The notes beneath the pieces were generated by a model that searched no databases, was not told the origin of the DNA, and saw only the letters and a list, made by a program, of their open reading frames with translations. 37,999 bases of DNA from a virus. The stretch covers positions 1-37,999 of the IMG/VR virus record IMGVR_UViG_3300042154_001725; one strand, given 5' to 3'. The translations under genes were made by a program, and so were the position numbers. How positions within the stretch are numbered: position 1 is the stretch's first letter; the number at the start of each line of letters is the position of its first letter. Of this stretch, positions 13,026 to 20,255 are shown piece after piece.

Positions 13026-13432
13026 TGGGCACATTAACTCCACTTGAGCAGGCACTGTTCCAAGCGATCCCGTTGGACGAGTTCGCCGCTGCCTGCCGCA
13101 GTGCGTTCTCTGGTCAGTCCGGCGTGATTTTGAAGAAGGCGTTGTGCAGCGTCGCGCATCCTTACTTTGCGCCAGTGGGCAAAGACGCTCTGGAGACCTA
13201 CCGCAAGATTGGCCGCGCCGATGTGGTCAACCTGCTGCTCCGGTACAGCGAAGCGGAAGCCACCGCATCAACCATCCTTAACCATGAACCAACCATCACG
13301 CCAGAAACGGCCATACAACCGGAAGCCGGTAAGCCCACCCGCAAAGCAAGACTACGAACCAGCGGAAGTGGGGCAACGCACGAGGGCACCGATCCCTCCG
13401 TGCCCACCGATGACTTTATCGGAGGGGACTAA
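13025..13432 (+). CDS. Bbp19-like phage protein
   Basis: A 135-residue protein with GTG 13025 in a TAGTG overlap with the portal stop. Residues 20-75 (AACRSAFSGQSGVILKKALC, then PYFAPVGKDALETYRKIGRADVVNLLLRYSE) match the pattern of the short Bbp19-type domain: GxxVL..L, then a hydrophobic segment, then a G.r.VV...... helix. The C-terminal 60 residues are Thr/Pro/Glu-rich and probably disordered. From 13284 another frame is open and may encode a second product over the same DNA. The family role is unknown; its place between portal and scaffold suggests head assembly. Confidence 0.68.
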   Translation: MGTLTPLEQALFQAIPLDEFAAACRSAFSGQSGVILKKALCSVAHPYFAPVGKDALETYRKIGRADVVNLLLRYSEAEATASTILNHEPTITPETAIQPEAGKPTRKARLRTSGSGATHEGTDPSVPTDDFIGGD

Positions 13433-13481
13433 AACTCCTGCCGTCGTCGAGTGGAAAGCCAAGTACGGCCATTTAATCTAA
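13284..13481 (+). CDS. Possible small overlapping gene
   Basis: A 65-residue frame starting at ATG 13284 after TAACC, overlapping the Bbp19-like gene out of frame for 149 bases and then alone for 49. It begins MNQPSRQKRPYNRKP, is basic and Pro-rich, and ends VVEWKAKYGHLI, an ordered-looking amphipathic end. It fills the gap before the scaffold gene. If it is not real, the stretch 13433-13498 is simply a spacer. Confidence 0.45.
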   Translation: MNQPSRQKRPYNRKPVSPPAKQDYEPAEVGQRTRAPIPPCPPMTLSEGTKTPAVVEWKAKYGHLI

Positions 13482-13498
13482 CCAAAACCAACATAACC

Positions 13499-14395
13499 AT
13501 GCCCGAAGAACTAGTACCCGTCGAACAGACAACCCCAGCAGCACCAGTTGCCGCCGCACCAGTGGATGCGCCATGGCAGACCAGCATCTTCACAGCGGAC
13601 GGTCAGTTCGTGCCGGAGTGGCAGACCAAGCTTCCTGCCGACTACGAAGAGGACCGTGCCTTGCTTGCTAACTTCAAAGACCTAAAGGGCATCACCAAGA
13701 GCCTCAAGGAGAACATGACCGCAGCCAGGGCAAAGCCGCCCGGTCTGACCATTCCTGCCCCTGATGCTGCCCCAGAGGTACAGGCGGCATACCAGAGTGA
13801 ACTCAAGAAGCTCTACGGAGTGCCAGAAACCGTGGACGGCTACAAGTTCGACAAGCCGACTGCCCTTCCTGACGGCGTGGAATGGAGCGACGACGCTGCC
13901 AAAGCCTTCGCCAACAAGGCGCATGAGCTTGGATTGACCCCTAAGCAGGCGCAAGCCTTGGTGCAGTATGACATGGACAGGATGACTGGTGCGACAGCGT
14001 CACAGCAAGCGGAAGCGGCACAATTGGCCGAGTACGAGCGGGGCGAGATGGCAAAACGATGGGGCGACAAGGTGGACACTCACCTGTCCCTTGCTGCCCG
14101 GTTGGCGACCACAATGAACCTGCCCAACGCACGGGAGCTATTCGACCCCAAGTCCCCATTGTTTGCTGGAGTGGACATGACCGCTGCCTTTGCCCAGCTT
14201 GCCGGTCAACTGGGTGAATCAAAACTGGTCAGTGGTGCTGCCGTCGCCAACCTCGGGCCAGAACAACTCGCCAAATCGATCATGGGAGACAAGAGCAACC
14301 CAGAGTACGAAGCCTTCCGCAACGCTAGTCACCCCAACTCGGCAGCAGTCCGAGCCAAGGTCGCTGCACTGTGGAAGCAGGCATCACCATCTTGA
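13499..14395 (+). CDS. Capsid assembly scaffolding protein
   Basis: A 298-residue protein, close to T7 gp9 (307). ATG 13499 follows an A/C-rich leader; the longer in-frame start at 13451 lies in the tail of the previous gene. The N-terminus is Pro/Ala-rich and acidic (VPVEQTTPAAPVAA), followed by a helical core rich in Glu, Lys and Ala (KELYG-like LKKLYGVPETVDGYKF, then ALVQYDMDRM, then EYERGEMAKRWGD) and a C-terminal helix (SAAVRAKVAALWKQA) suited to capsid binding. Position between portal and major capsid protein is the standard scaffold site. It would be expelled from the prohead at maturation. A strong terminator follows the stop. Confidence 0.86.
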   Translation: MPEELVPVEQTTPAAPVAAAPVDAPWQTSIFTADGQFVPEWQTKLPADYEEDRALLANFKDLKGITKSLKENMTAARAKPPGLTIPAPDAAPEVQAAYQSELKKLYGVPETVDGYKFDKPTALPDGVEWSDDAAKAFANKAHELGLTPKQAQALVQYDMDRMTGATASQQAEAAQLAEYERGEMAKRWGDKVDTHLSLAARLATTMNLPNARELFDPKSPLFAGVDMTAAFAQLAGQLGESKLVSGAAVANLGPEQLAKSIMGDKSNPEYEAFRNASHPNSAAVRAKVAALWKQASPS

Positions 14396-14411
14396 CGTCA
14401 ATCGAAACTGG

Positions 14412-14445
14412 GCCGCTCTGGAAAGTTCCGGGGCGGCTCTTTTTC
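14412..14445 (+). terminator. Intrinsic terminator after the scaffold gene
   Basis: GCCGCTCTGGAA (14412-14423) pairs with TTCCGGGGCGGC (14426-14437), with two G-T wobbles, followed by TCTTTTTC. The first pairs next to the AG at the top must open, leaving a stem of about ten pairs. It separates the packaging genes from the capsid gene. Confidence 0.88.
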
Positions 14446-14479
14446 TGTCTTGCAATTGGAAATAAGGGTATCCCGTAGT
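14442..14479 (+). promoter_or_regulatory. Two-block promoter-like motif upstream of the capsid gene
   Basis: TTTCTGTCTTG (14442-14452) is followed after 14 bases by GGTATCCCGTAGT (14467-14479). The same two blocks, with the same spacing and one mismatch each, lie at 31713-31750 before the tailspike gene. Here the left block begins in the T-run of the terminator. The position suggests a promoter for strong capsid expression; whether host or phage polymerase reads it is not shown. Confidence 0.55.
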
Positions 14480-14597
14480 GATGCACGACTGAGTCCCGGA
14501 CATCCGGCTTAACTCACCAAGTCGGCGCAGCAGATACGGCCCGAGATCGGCCTACCGGATGATGCAGCGAGATTGAAATTCTCACTCACATAACATC
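14480..14597 (+). promoter_or_regulatory. Structured leader of the capsid gene
   Basis: This 118-base untranslated leader has CATCCGG (14501-14507) complementary to CCGGATG (14555-14561), enclosing a smaller GGCC/GGCC hairpin (14538-14541 with 14549-14552). The final 25 bases before the ATG are A/C/T-rich and unpaired. It may stabilise the abundant capsid mRNA. Confidence 0.45.
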
Positions 14598-15551
14598 ATG
14601 TCCGATTATTCTGCTTCACTCACGATCCCTGATCACTTCCGCCGACAGTTCTCCACCCAATGGGAAATGGAACTGCAACAAGCCAACCAGAAGTTCGCTT
14701 CTGCTGGCACTCTTGAATCCGCTTGGTCCTCCAAAGAATACGTTTGGACCGACCTTGACATCATCGAAGCCGCCGAGACCACTGGTCAACGCTTTGGCGA
14801 CAGCAACCCGTCCGACGTTGGCGGTGGTAAACGCAAAGGCTACCAGCGCCAGTTTGAAGTCGGCATCAAACGCGACCAGTGGGACAACCAGTGGCTCAAC
14901 ACTCAAGCCCTTCCTGATTCTGATATCATCATGAACATGAAGGCTGGCTTGAACCGCAAGATGGACTCCGTGTTCATTGAAGCCGCCACTGCCGCCAGCC
15001 TTGGTGGTGCCGATCCGTTCAACACCAGCATTGCCCTTCCTGCTGCCTCTCAAATTTCAGTTGGCTACGTCTTGTCCGGCGCTACCACCAACAGTGGTCT
15101 GACCCCATACAAGATTCTGGAAGCCGTAAAACGCTTTGAGACATCTGAAGTGGACGTCGAGCAGGAGGAGCTTTACCTCGCCATCAGCCCTCGCCAGAAG
15201 TTGGACCTTGTGGCTTTTGTTGCTTCCGCTCCGAATGACATCTGGGCCAAAATCGTTGGTCAGTGGCTTGCCGACAGTCAGACAGGCAAGCCGACTAAGT
15301 TGATGGGCTTCAACACAATCATCAGCAACCGATTGGCACTGGACGTGGCCGCCGACGTCCGCACCTGCGTTGCCTTCACCAAGTCCGCCTTCAAGGTCTC
15401 TCCGATCTCCCAGCGTCTTGAGATCGACAAGCTTCCCACCAAGCGCCATGCTCTCCAGATCATGAGCTACGCTGCTTTTGGTGCCGTTCGCGTGAAGGAC
15501 GAAAAAGTGCAGGTCATCTACTGCGACGAGTCCGTTCCTGCACCCACTTAA
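14598..15551 (+). CDS. Major capsid protein
   Basis: A 317-residue protein, near T7 gp10A (345). It begins with a helical N-arm (IPDHFRRQFSTQWEMELQQANQKF), then a beta-rich extended-loop-like part (SAWSSKEYVWTDLDIIEAA, GKRKGYQRQFEVGIKRDQWD), then a peripheral/axial domain with helices (SDIIMNMKAGLNRKMDSVFIEAA, YKILEAVKRFE) and strands (ELYLAISPRQKLDLV, TKLMGFNTIISNRL, HALQIMSYAAFGAVRV), an order consistent with the HK97 fold. It follows the scaffold gene after a terminator, a promoter-like motif and a structured leader, suggesting separate high-level expression. The HK97 fold is inferred from family and layout. Confidence 0.9.
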   Translation: MSDYSASLTIPDHFRRQFSTQWEMELQQANQKFASAGTLESAWSSKEYVWTDLDIIEAAETTGQRFGDSNPSDVGGGKRKGYQRQFEVGIKRDQWDNQWLNTQALPDSDIIMNMKAGLNRKMDSVFIEAATAASLGGADPFNTSIALPAASQISVGYVLSGATTNSGLTPYKILEAVKRFETSEVDVEQEELYLAISPRQKLDLVAFVASAPNDIWAKIVGQWLADSQTGKPTKLMGFNTIISNRLALDVAADVRTCVAFTKSAFKVSPISQRLEIDKLPTKRHALQIMSYAAFGAVRVKDEKVQVIYCDESVPAPT

Positions 15552-15593
15552 TCGCAAGCCCTGAAACCCCTACCCCTTAACTAGAAAAACATC

Positions 15594-16055
15594 ATGGCTA
15601 CCTTCTATTCTGACATTGAAACAAAACGCCGCACCCCGTCCCTTTACACCGTCGTCGATCAGGCGGCAGTGGAACAGGAAGTGCGCTACGCCAAGTTCCG
15701 CGTGACCCTTAGTGGATCTGAATCCACCGCCACGGCAGATACACATGTCCTTACCAGTCAACTTCCTGCTGACAACATTGAGATCATCCCAGAACTTTGC
15801 TTTGTCCGCAAAGTGACTGGCACTTTTAGCATCACCAAAAAGCTCCAGAGCGTCAACGCCGCTGGGACTGCTGCCGACTTGACCACTGCCGTGTCTTACA
15901 CCGGAGCGGAAAAAGTCGCTTATGTGGCGGCTGATGCCCTCATCCGTCCCGTTCTTGGCAAGACTGATGCCCTGCGAATCCTCCTCACCGCTGTCGCCAC
16001 GACCGCTGCCGGAGCCGCTTTTGACATCGAGATCGCTTACCGCAAGAAGCGCTAA
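15594..16055 (+). CDS. Small beta-rich virion protein, possible capsid decoration protein
   Basis: A 153-residue protein directly after the capsid gene. It is Thr/Ala/Val-rich with alternating strands (AKFRVTLSG, TADTHVLTSQLP, KVTGTFSITKKLQ, DALRILLTAVAT, FDIEIAYRKKR). Small beta proteins after the capsid gene are commonly head decoration or stabilisation proteins, but no family match is clear here. A terminator follows 18 bases after the stop, so it is the last gene of the capsid transcript and would share its level. Confidence 0.72.
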   Translation: MATFYSDIETKRRTPSLYTVVDQAAVEQEVRYAKFRVTLSGSESTATADTHVLTSQLPADNIEIIPELCFVRKVTGTFSITKKLQSVNAAGTAADLTTAVSYTGAEKVAYVAADALIRPVLGKTDALRILLTAVATTAAGAAFDIEIAYRKKR

Positions 16056-16073
16056 AATTGGTTCATTGGTTGG

Positions 16074-16108
16074 CCCCCGGCCTGGACTTGTGCCGGGTCG
16101 GGGGTTTT
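16074..16108 (+). terminator. Intrinsic terminator after the capsid block
   Basis: CCCCCGGCCTGG (16074-16085) pairs with CCGGGTCGGGGG (16093-16104) over twelve pairs including two G-T wobbles, with a seven-base loop, then TTTT. It lies between the small virion protein gene and tail tubular protein A, and with the one at 14412 isolates the capsid transcript. Confidence 0.88.
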
Positions 16109-16121
16109 GCTATTTACGCTC

Positions 16122-16754
16122 ATGACTGAAACGACACTCGCAAACCTTGCCCTCGGGCACATTGGCATGGCACGGATCGCGGACCTGTCAGAGAACACCG
16201 TTACGGCAGAGCATGTGCGCCGGATGTTTGATGCGGTCAGGGACAACCTCATGCGGGCGTACCCTTGGAATTTCGCGGTGCGCCGGATGCAACTGACGGC
16301 ATCTGCGACCGCTCCGGCGTTTGAATACACCTACGCTTATCCGTTGCCCAGCGACTGTCTCCGGGTGCTGGAGATCAACGGATGTCCTCCCGGCGTAGGC
16401 AGCGTGCCGTTTGAAATTGAGGGCACCGAGGTGCTGACCAACCTGACCACATGCAAGCTGCGATACCTGCGGCGAGTGGAGCAAGTCAGCCTGTGGGATG
16501 CCAACTTCTGTGAGTTCTTTGGATACGAGCTTGCCAAGGCAATTGCCCCTTCCTTTACTCTCCAGACCTCTGCCATCCAGATGCTTGACGCACTGGCTGC
16601 ACCGGCAAGGGCAAGGGCCGAGGAGACCAACGCCGCTGAGACCATGACAAGAGTCATCCCGTACCACGAACGCATGGACTCTTACACCTCTGCCAGATAC
16701 GGTGCCGGGTTCCCGAATTACCCTGATCCCGTCAACACTGAAATCTACCCATAA
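16122..16754 (+). CDS. Tail tubular protein A, T7 gp11-like
   Basis: A 210-residue protein (T7 gp11: 196). ATG 16122 gives MTETTLANLALGHIGMARI; a TTG 15 bases upstream is less likely. The N-terminus (LANLALGHIG...I.dl.e) followed by CR/VRDNLMRAYPWNFA is the signature of the family that forms the ring beneath the portal and joins the tail nozzle. Here the pattern is FDAVRDNLMRAYPWNFAVRR (about residues 31-50). A beta-rich middle (YAYPLPSDCLRVLEI) and a helical end follow. It overlaps the next gene (tail tubular protein B) as TAATG. Confidence 0.9.
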   Translation: MTETTLANLALGHIGMARIADLSENTVTAEHVRRMFDAVRDNLMRAYPWNFAVRRMQLTASATAPAFEYTYAYPLPSDCLRVLEINGCPPGVGSVPFEIEGTEVLTNLTTCKLRYLRRVEQVSLWDANFCEFFGYELAKAIAPSFTLQTSAIQMLDALAAPARARAEETNAAETMTRVIPYHERMDSYTSARYGAGFPNYPDPVNTEIYP

Positions 16755-19057
16755 TGGCACGGATACTAACCAATGCATTCAACGCCGGGGAACTTACGCC
16801 GGACCTGATGGGTCGCGTGGACCTTGAGTCGCTGAAAAAAGCCTGCCGGGTATGCCGGAATTTCCTGCCGCGCACGCTGGGCGGGGTGCGTCGTCGTCCT
16901 GGGATGCTGTATCTAGGAGAAGCCAAGTACAACACGAAGCAGTGCCGGTTGCTGCCGTTTAACTTCAGCACCATTTCCCGGTTCGTGTTGGAGCTTGGCG
17001 ACGGGTACATCCGGTTCTGGAAGGACGGTTCCCTTGTGCTGTCCGGTGGAGTGCCGCTTGAGCTTGCCGCACCTTGGACCGAAGCACAGCTATTCGGCAT
17101 CCAGATGGTGCAGGTAAACAACCTGATCTTCTTCACTCACCCCAGCTTCCATCCTCAGGAACTGCGCCGGGTATCCGACACTAGTTGGACCTTAGCCGAC
17201 TTCGCATGGAATTGGCCAGCCATGCGTGACCTGAACGACACGACCGGCACGATGACCTGTTCCGTCACGACTGGCAGCGGCACTTTGACAAGCTCCGTTG
17301 CCCACTTCACCAACGAGAACATTGGGAGCTACTACCAGATCACCCACCGCAGGGCAGTGGCTACAGAACAGCTTCCGCTGACGGCAACGGCTACCACAAC
17401 GGCACTCCGGGTGCTGGGTGCGTGGGAGCTTTATACTTTTGGGAAATGGACCGGCGACTTGTTTCTTGAGATTCAAAAGGTGGACGGCACTTGGCAGACC
17501 CTGCGGTCATGGGGCGCAGATAAGGATAACAACATCCAAGCAAACGGAACAGTAGACGATGAAACGTCAATGCGGATGCGGTATGTTGCCGGTTCCCACA
17601 CTGGAACACCTGATCCTCGGGCAGAACTTGCTGCCATTGATCCATCGATCCACGGCTTGGTTAAGGTGACTGGCGTGACGTCCTCGACTGTTGCCAACGT
17701 GACCGTCATCAAGGCACTAGAAGCCACCACCGCTACGCTCGACTGGGCAGAGGGCGCATGGTCTACGCGGCGCGGCTATCCTCGGGCATGTGCCATCCAC
17801 CAGCAACGACTGACGTTTGCAGGCAACGCCGCAGAGCCGCAGAAGATTTGGGGCAGTGCGATCAACGACTTCAACAATTTCCAGCTATTGGAGTTTGAGG
17901 ACTCGTCCTATGCCGTGCAGGTGGCAGCACAGGAAGCCAACCCGATTGTCTGGCTGGCTTCACAGGAAGGACTGATCGTAGGCACCGAGGGAGACGAGTG
18001 GCTACTGGACAGCGGTGACAGCGTGATCTCGCCAACGAACCCACCGTACAGCAAGCGGAAGACCAAGTTTGGCAGTGCTGACCTACAGGCACAACTGGTG
18101 GGCAGCGTCGTCCTGTTCGTGCAGCGGGGCCGCAGGGCACTGCGTGAGTACGTCTTCGCCTTTGATGAACAGGGATACAAGGCACCGGACCTGACGCAGC
18201 TTTCCGAGCACATGACCAAGTCCGGGTTCAAGCAATTTGGGTATGCCCAGAACCCAGACAGCATCATTTGGGCAGTGACCAACGACGGCATGCTCCTGTC
18301 CTGCACCTACCGGCGGGAGTCTGAGGTGGTGGCATGGGCACAGCATCCAACCAGTGGGTTTGTGGAAAGCGTCTGCACGATCTATGGGGCGAATGATGCC
18401 GACGAGGTCTGGTTCTCCGTCCTGCGCGAGATTGACGGCGTGACCAAGCGGTTCATTGAGCGGTTTGATCCAACCCACTGGCAGTTGGTGGACAATGGCG
18501 CAGAGGACCGGGCATCGTTGATCTATCTGGACTCTGCGATCCGGCAGGAAAGAGCGATCCCGCCACTGATTGTCACCGGACTAAGTCACTTGGAAGGTGC
18601 AGTGGTTTCCGTAATCGTAGAAGGAGCAGAGCAGGCACCACGCAAGGTGATCGGTGGGCAGATCACATTGGACTACGACGAGACTCCCAACGGCGGTGAG
18701 TATGTAATCGTTGGCCTTTCCTACATGTCCCGCATCCAGCCTTTCCTGTCCGATCTCCAACTACAAGACGGCACCGCGCAGGGATTGCAGCACCGCACCC
18801 CAGAACTCCGAGTCAGGCTGCACTTGTCTGGTGCCATGAGCACCGGAGATAGCGACGTTGGACCGTTCCGTCCGTTCCTGTTTCGCAACCCCAACCCAAC
18901 GATGGACGCGGCAGTTCCTCTTTTTACTGGACTGACAGAACCCATTTACCACCAAGCCGGGTTCCTTGACGGGACCAACTTTGAAATTCGCACCGACAGT
19001 GCTCAGCCCTTGAATATTCTGATGGTGGTAGCCCATACTGGTATCTATGCACGATGA
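16754..19057 (+). CDS. Tail tubular protein B (nozzle), T7 gp12-like
   Basis: A 767-residue protein (T7 gp12: 794). The N-terminus (FNAGELTPDLMGRVDLESLKKACRVCRNFLPRTLGGVRRRPG) is the classic start of podoviral tail tubular protein B, with the G.L.P....R.D...Y..... N....p.Ggv.rRpG pattern. The remainder is beta-rich, as in the six-bladed nozzle, with RLTFAGN, QKIWGSAINDF and IVGTEGDEWLL typical of the family. Six copies would form the end of the tail tube. It overlaps the GNAT-like gene by 11 bases. Confidence 0.93.
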   Translation: MARILTNAFNAGELTPDLMGRVDLESLKKACRVCRNFLPRTLGGVRRRPGMLYLGEAKYNTKQCRLLPFNFSTISRFVLELGDGYIRFWKDGSLVLSGGVPLELAAPWTEAQLFGIQMVQVNNLIFFTHPSFHPQELRRVSDTSWTLADFAWNWPAMRDLNDTTGTMTCSVTTGSGTLTSSVAHFTNENIGSYYQITHRRAVATEQLPLTATATTTALRVLGAWELYTFGKWTGDLFLEIQKVDGTWQTLRSWGADKDNNIQANGTVDDETSMRMRYVAGSHTGTPDPRAELAAIDPSIHGLVKVTGVTSSTVANVTVIKALEATTATLDWAEGAWSTRRGYPRACAIHQQRLTFAGNAAEPQKIWGSAINDFNNFQLLEFEDSSYAVQVAAQEANPIVWLASQEGLIVGTEGDEWLLDSGDSVISPTNPPYSKRKTKFGSADLQAQLVGSVVLFVQRGRRALREYVFAFDEQGYKAPDLTQLSEHMTKSGFKQFGYAQNPDSIIWAVTNDGMLLSCTYRRESEVVAWAQHPTSGFVESVCTIYGANDADEVWFSVLREIDGVTKRFIERFDPTHWQLVDNGAEDRASLIYLDSAIRQERAIPPLIVTGLSHLEGAVVSVIVEGAEQAPRKVIGGQITLDYDETPNGGEYVIVGLSYMSRIQPFLSDLQLQDGTAQGLQHRTPELRVRLHLSGAMSTGDSDVGPFRPFLFRNPNPTMDAAVPLFTGLTEPIYHQAGFLDGTNFEIRTDSAQPLNILMVVAHTGIYAR

Positions 19058-19478
19058 TCTTCCCCACCTGACCGTCCGGCCTTATAGGCCAGATGACGCG
19101 GTCATGGTTGCCGAGTGGTGGAACTGGCGCGAGTCCTCCACGTTTCCAGTGGCGATCCTTCCCCCACTTGGGGTGATTGTCTGCGACGAGTCCGGCCCAA
19201 TGGTGGTGCTGTGGTGCTACGAGTGTTATGGCGTTGGCGTTGCCATGCTGGAGGGCGCAATCTCTCGTCCGAGCCTGTCCTTGGCGCAATCAACTGCGGC
19301 ATTCAAGGTGGCAGTTCAAGCCTGCATCAGGTTGGCTGGGACGTCAGTAGAACCACCGGCAGAGTTCAGGGTCTTCCGCGCAACCACATTGCCGTCCATT
19401 GCACGCATCCTGCGGCAGATGGGCTTTGAGTCCGGCGAAACCCAGTACGTCTCCTCAATCTTTTACAATCCAAATTAA
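19047..19478 (+). CDS. GNAT-like protein at the T7 gp13 position
   Basis: A 143-residue protein. TVRPYRPDDAVMVAEWWNWR is a GNAT-type N-terminal strand-helix, LPPLGVIVCDESGPMVVLWCYE gives the central strands, and the end (FRVFRATTLPSIARILRQMGFE) matches the last helix and GFE turn. The acetyl-CoA-binding loop (usually R/QxxGxG/A) is not convincing, so it may be a non-catalytic relative. T7 gp13 lies at the same map position, between the nozzle and internal virion proteins, and has a similar size (138). It overlaps genes on both sides. Confidence 0.72.
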   Translation: MHDDLPHLTVRPYRPDDAVMVAEWWNWRESSTFPVAILPPLGVIVCDESGPMVVLWCYECYGVGVAMLEGAISRPSLSLAQSTAAFKVAVQACIRLAGTSVEPPAEFRVFRATTLPSIARILRQMGFESGETQYVSSIFYNPN

Positions 19479-20254
19479 TGATTAGCTCAAGCATAGCTAC
19501 AACAATTGCCGCATGGTCTGCCATTGCAGGCGTGGCGGCTACGGCAATTGGAACCGGCGTATCCTACAAAGCCAGTCAGAATGCTGCCGCAACGAACGAG
19601 CAGTTTGCGTTGATGAACGCTCAAGCCGCCACCCAAGGAGCGCAGCAACAGGGCAGCATGCAGGCAGCGCAGGCGCAGCTTGAGGCAATCAAGCAGGGGA
19701 AGGCACAGCAAGCCGCCTACGCCAACGCAGCAGGCATCAGGGCACAGACAGAGCGGGAGAGTGGCAACGCGCAGGAGAACATCCGCAGGAGCAGGGAAGA
19801 CTTTGCCAGAATGCTGGCACAACAGCGTGCAGCTACCGCATCCCGAGGGATCGTGGACACAACCGGATCGCCATTGGAACTGCTGGTCAAGGGAGCGGAG
19901 ACACAAGCCTTGGCCGAGGAGGAGATGCGCTACGCCGACGAGATTTCCCGCCGTCAGGGCTTCCGCTCCGCTGATCTGGAAACGATCCGAGGCGAGACCG
20001 CAGGCATCGACGTTGGCATGTCCCTGCTTGCTGCTGCTGCGGCACGGAACAACGCTGCCATGGGAGTCAGTCAAGCACGACTGAACCTCTTTGGCGAACG
20101 AGCGCAGTCTGCTGGCATGCGCTCAGCCGCAACTGGCAACCTAATCTCTGGGATCGGCGGTGTGGCGCGGGATGCTTATTCCTACCGCCGGACCACCAGC
20201 ACTCCCTACAAGGACTCGACCCCAATCAAAAACTTGAGCAACAACGTGTACTGA
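19478..20254 (+). CDS. Internal virion protein, T7 gp14-like
   Basis: A 258-residue protein. Residues 3-30 are a hydrophobic, Ala/Gly-rich segment (ATTIAAWSAIAGVAATAIG), followed by a long Gln/Ala-rich coiled coil (about 32-125) and RGIVDTTGSPLELLV.GAE.QALAEEE.RYADEI (about 125-160), the family's typical turn and helix. T7 gp14 is ejected first and forms a channel in the outer membrane; the hydrophobic N-terminus fits that role. It follows the gp13-like gene and precedes the gp15-like gene, the exact T7 order. It is longer than T7 gp14 (196). Confidence 0.86.
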   Translation: MISSSIATTIAAWSAIAGVAATAIGTGVSYKASQNAAATNEQFALMNAQAATQGAQQQGSMQAAQAQLEAIKQGKAQQAAYANAAGIRAQTERESGNAQENIRRSREDFARMLAQQRAATASRGIVDTTGSPLELLVKGAETQALAEEEMRYADEISRRQGFRSADLETIRGETAGIDVGMSLLAAAAARNNAAMGVSQARLNLFGERAQSAGMRSAATGNLISGIGGVARDAYSYRRTTSTPYKDSTPIKNLSNNVY

Positions 20255-20255
20255 T

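Noticed and set aside
14480-14597. Known riboswitch in the capsid leader
   Set aside because: Paired segments exist but I recognise no riboswitch class.
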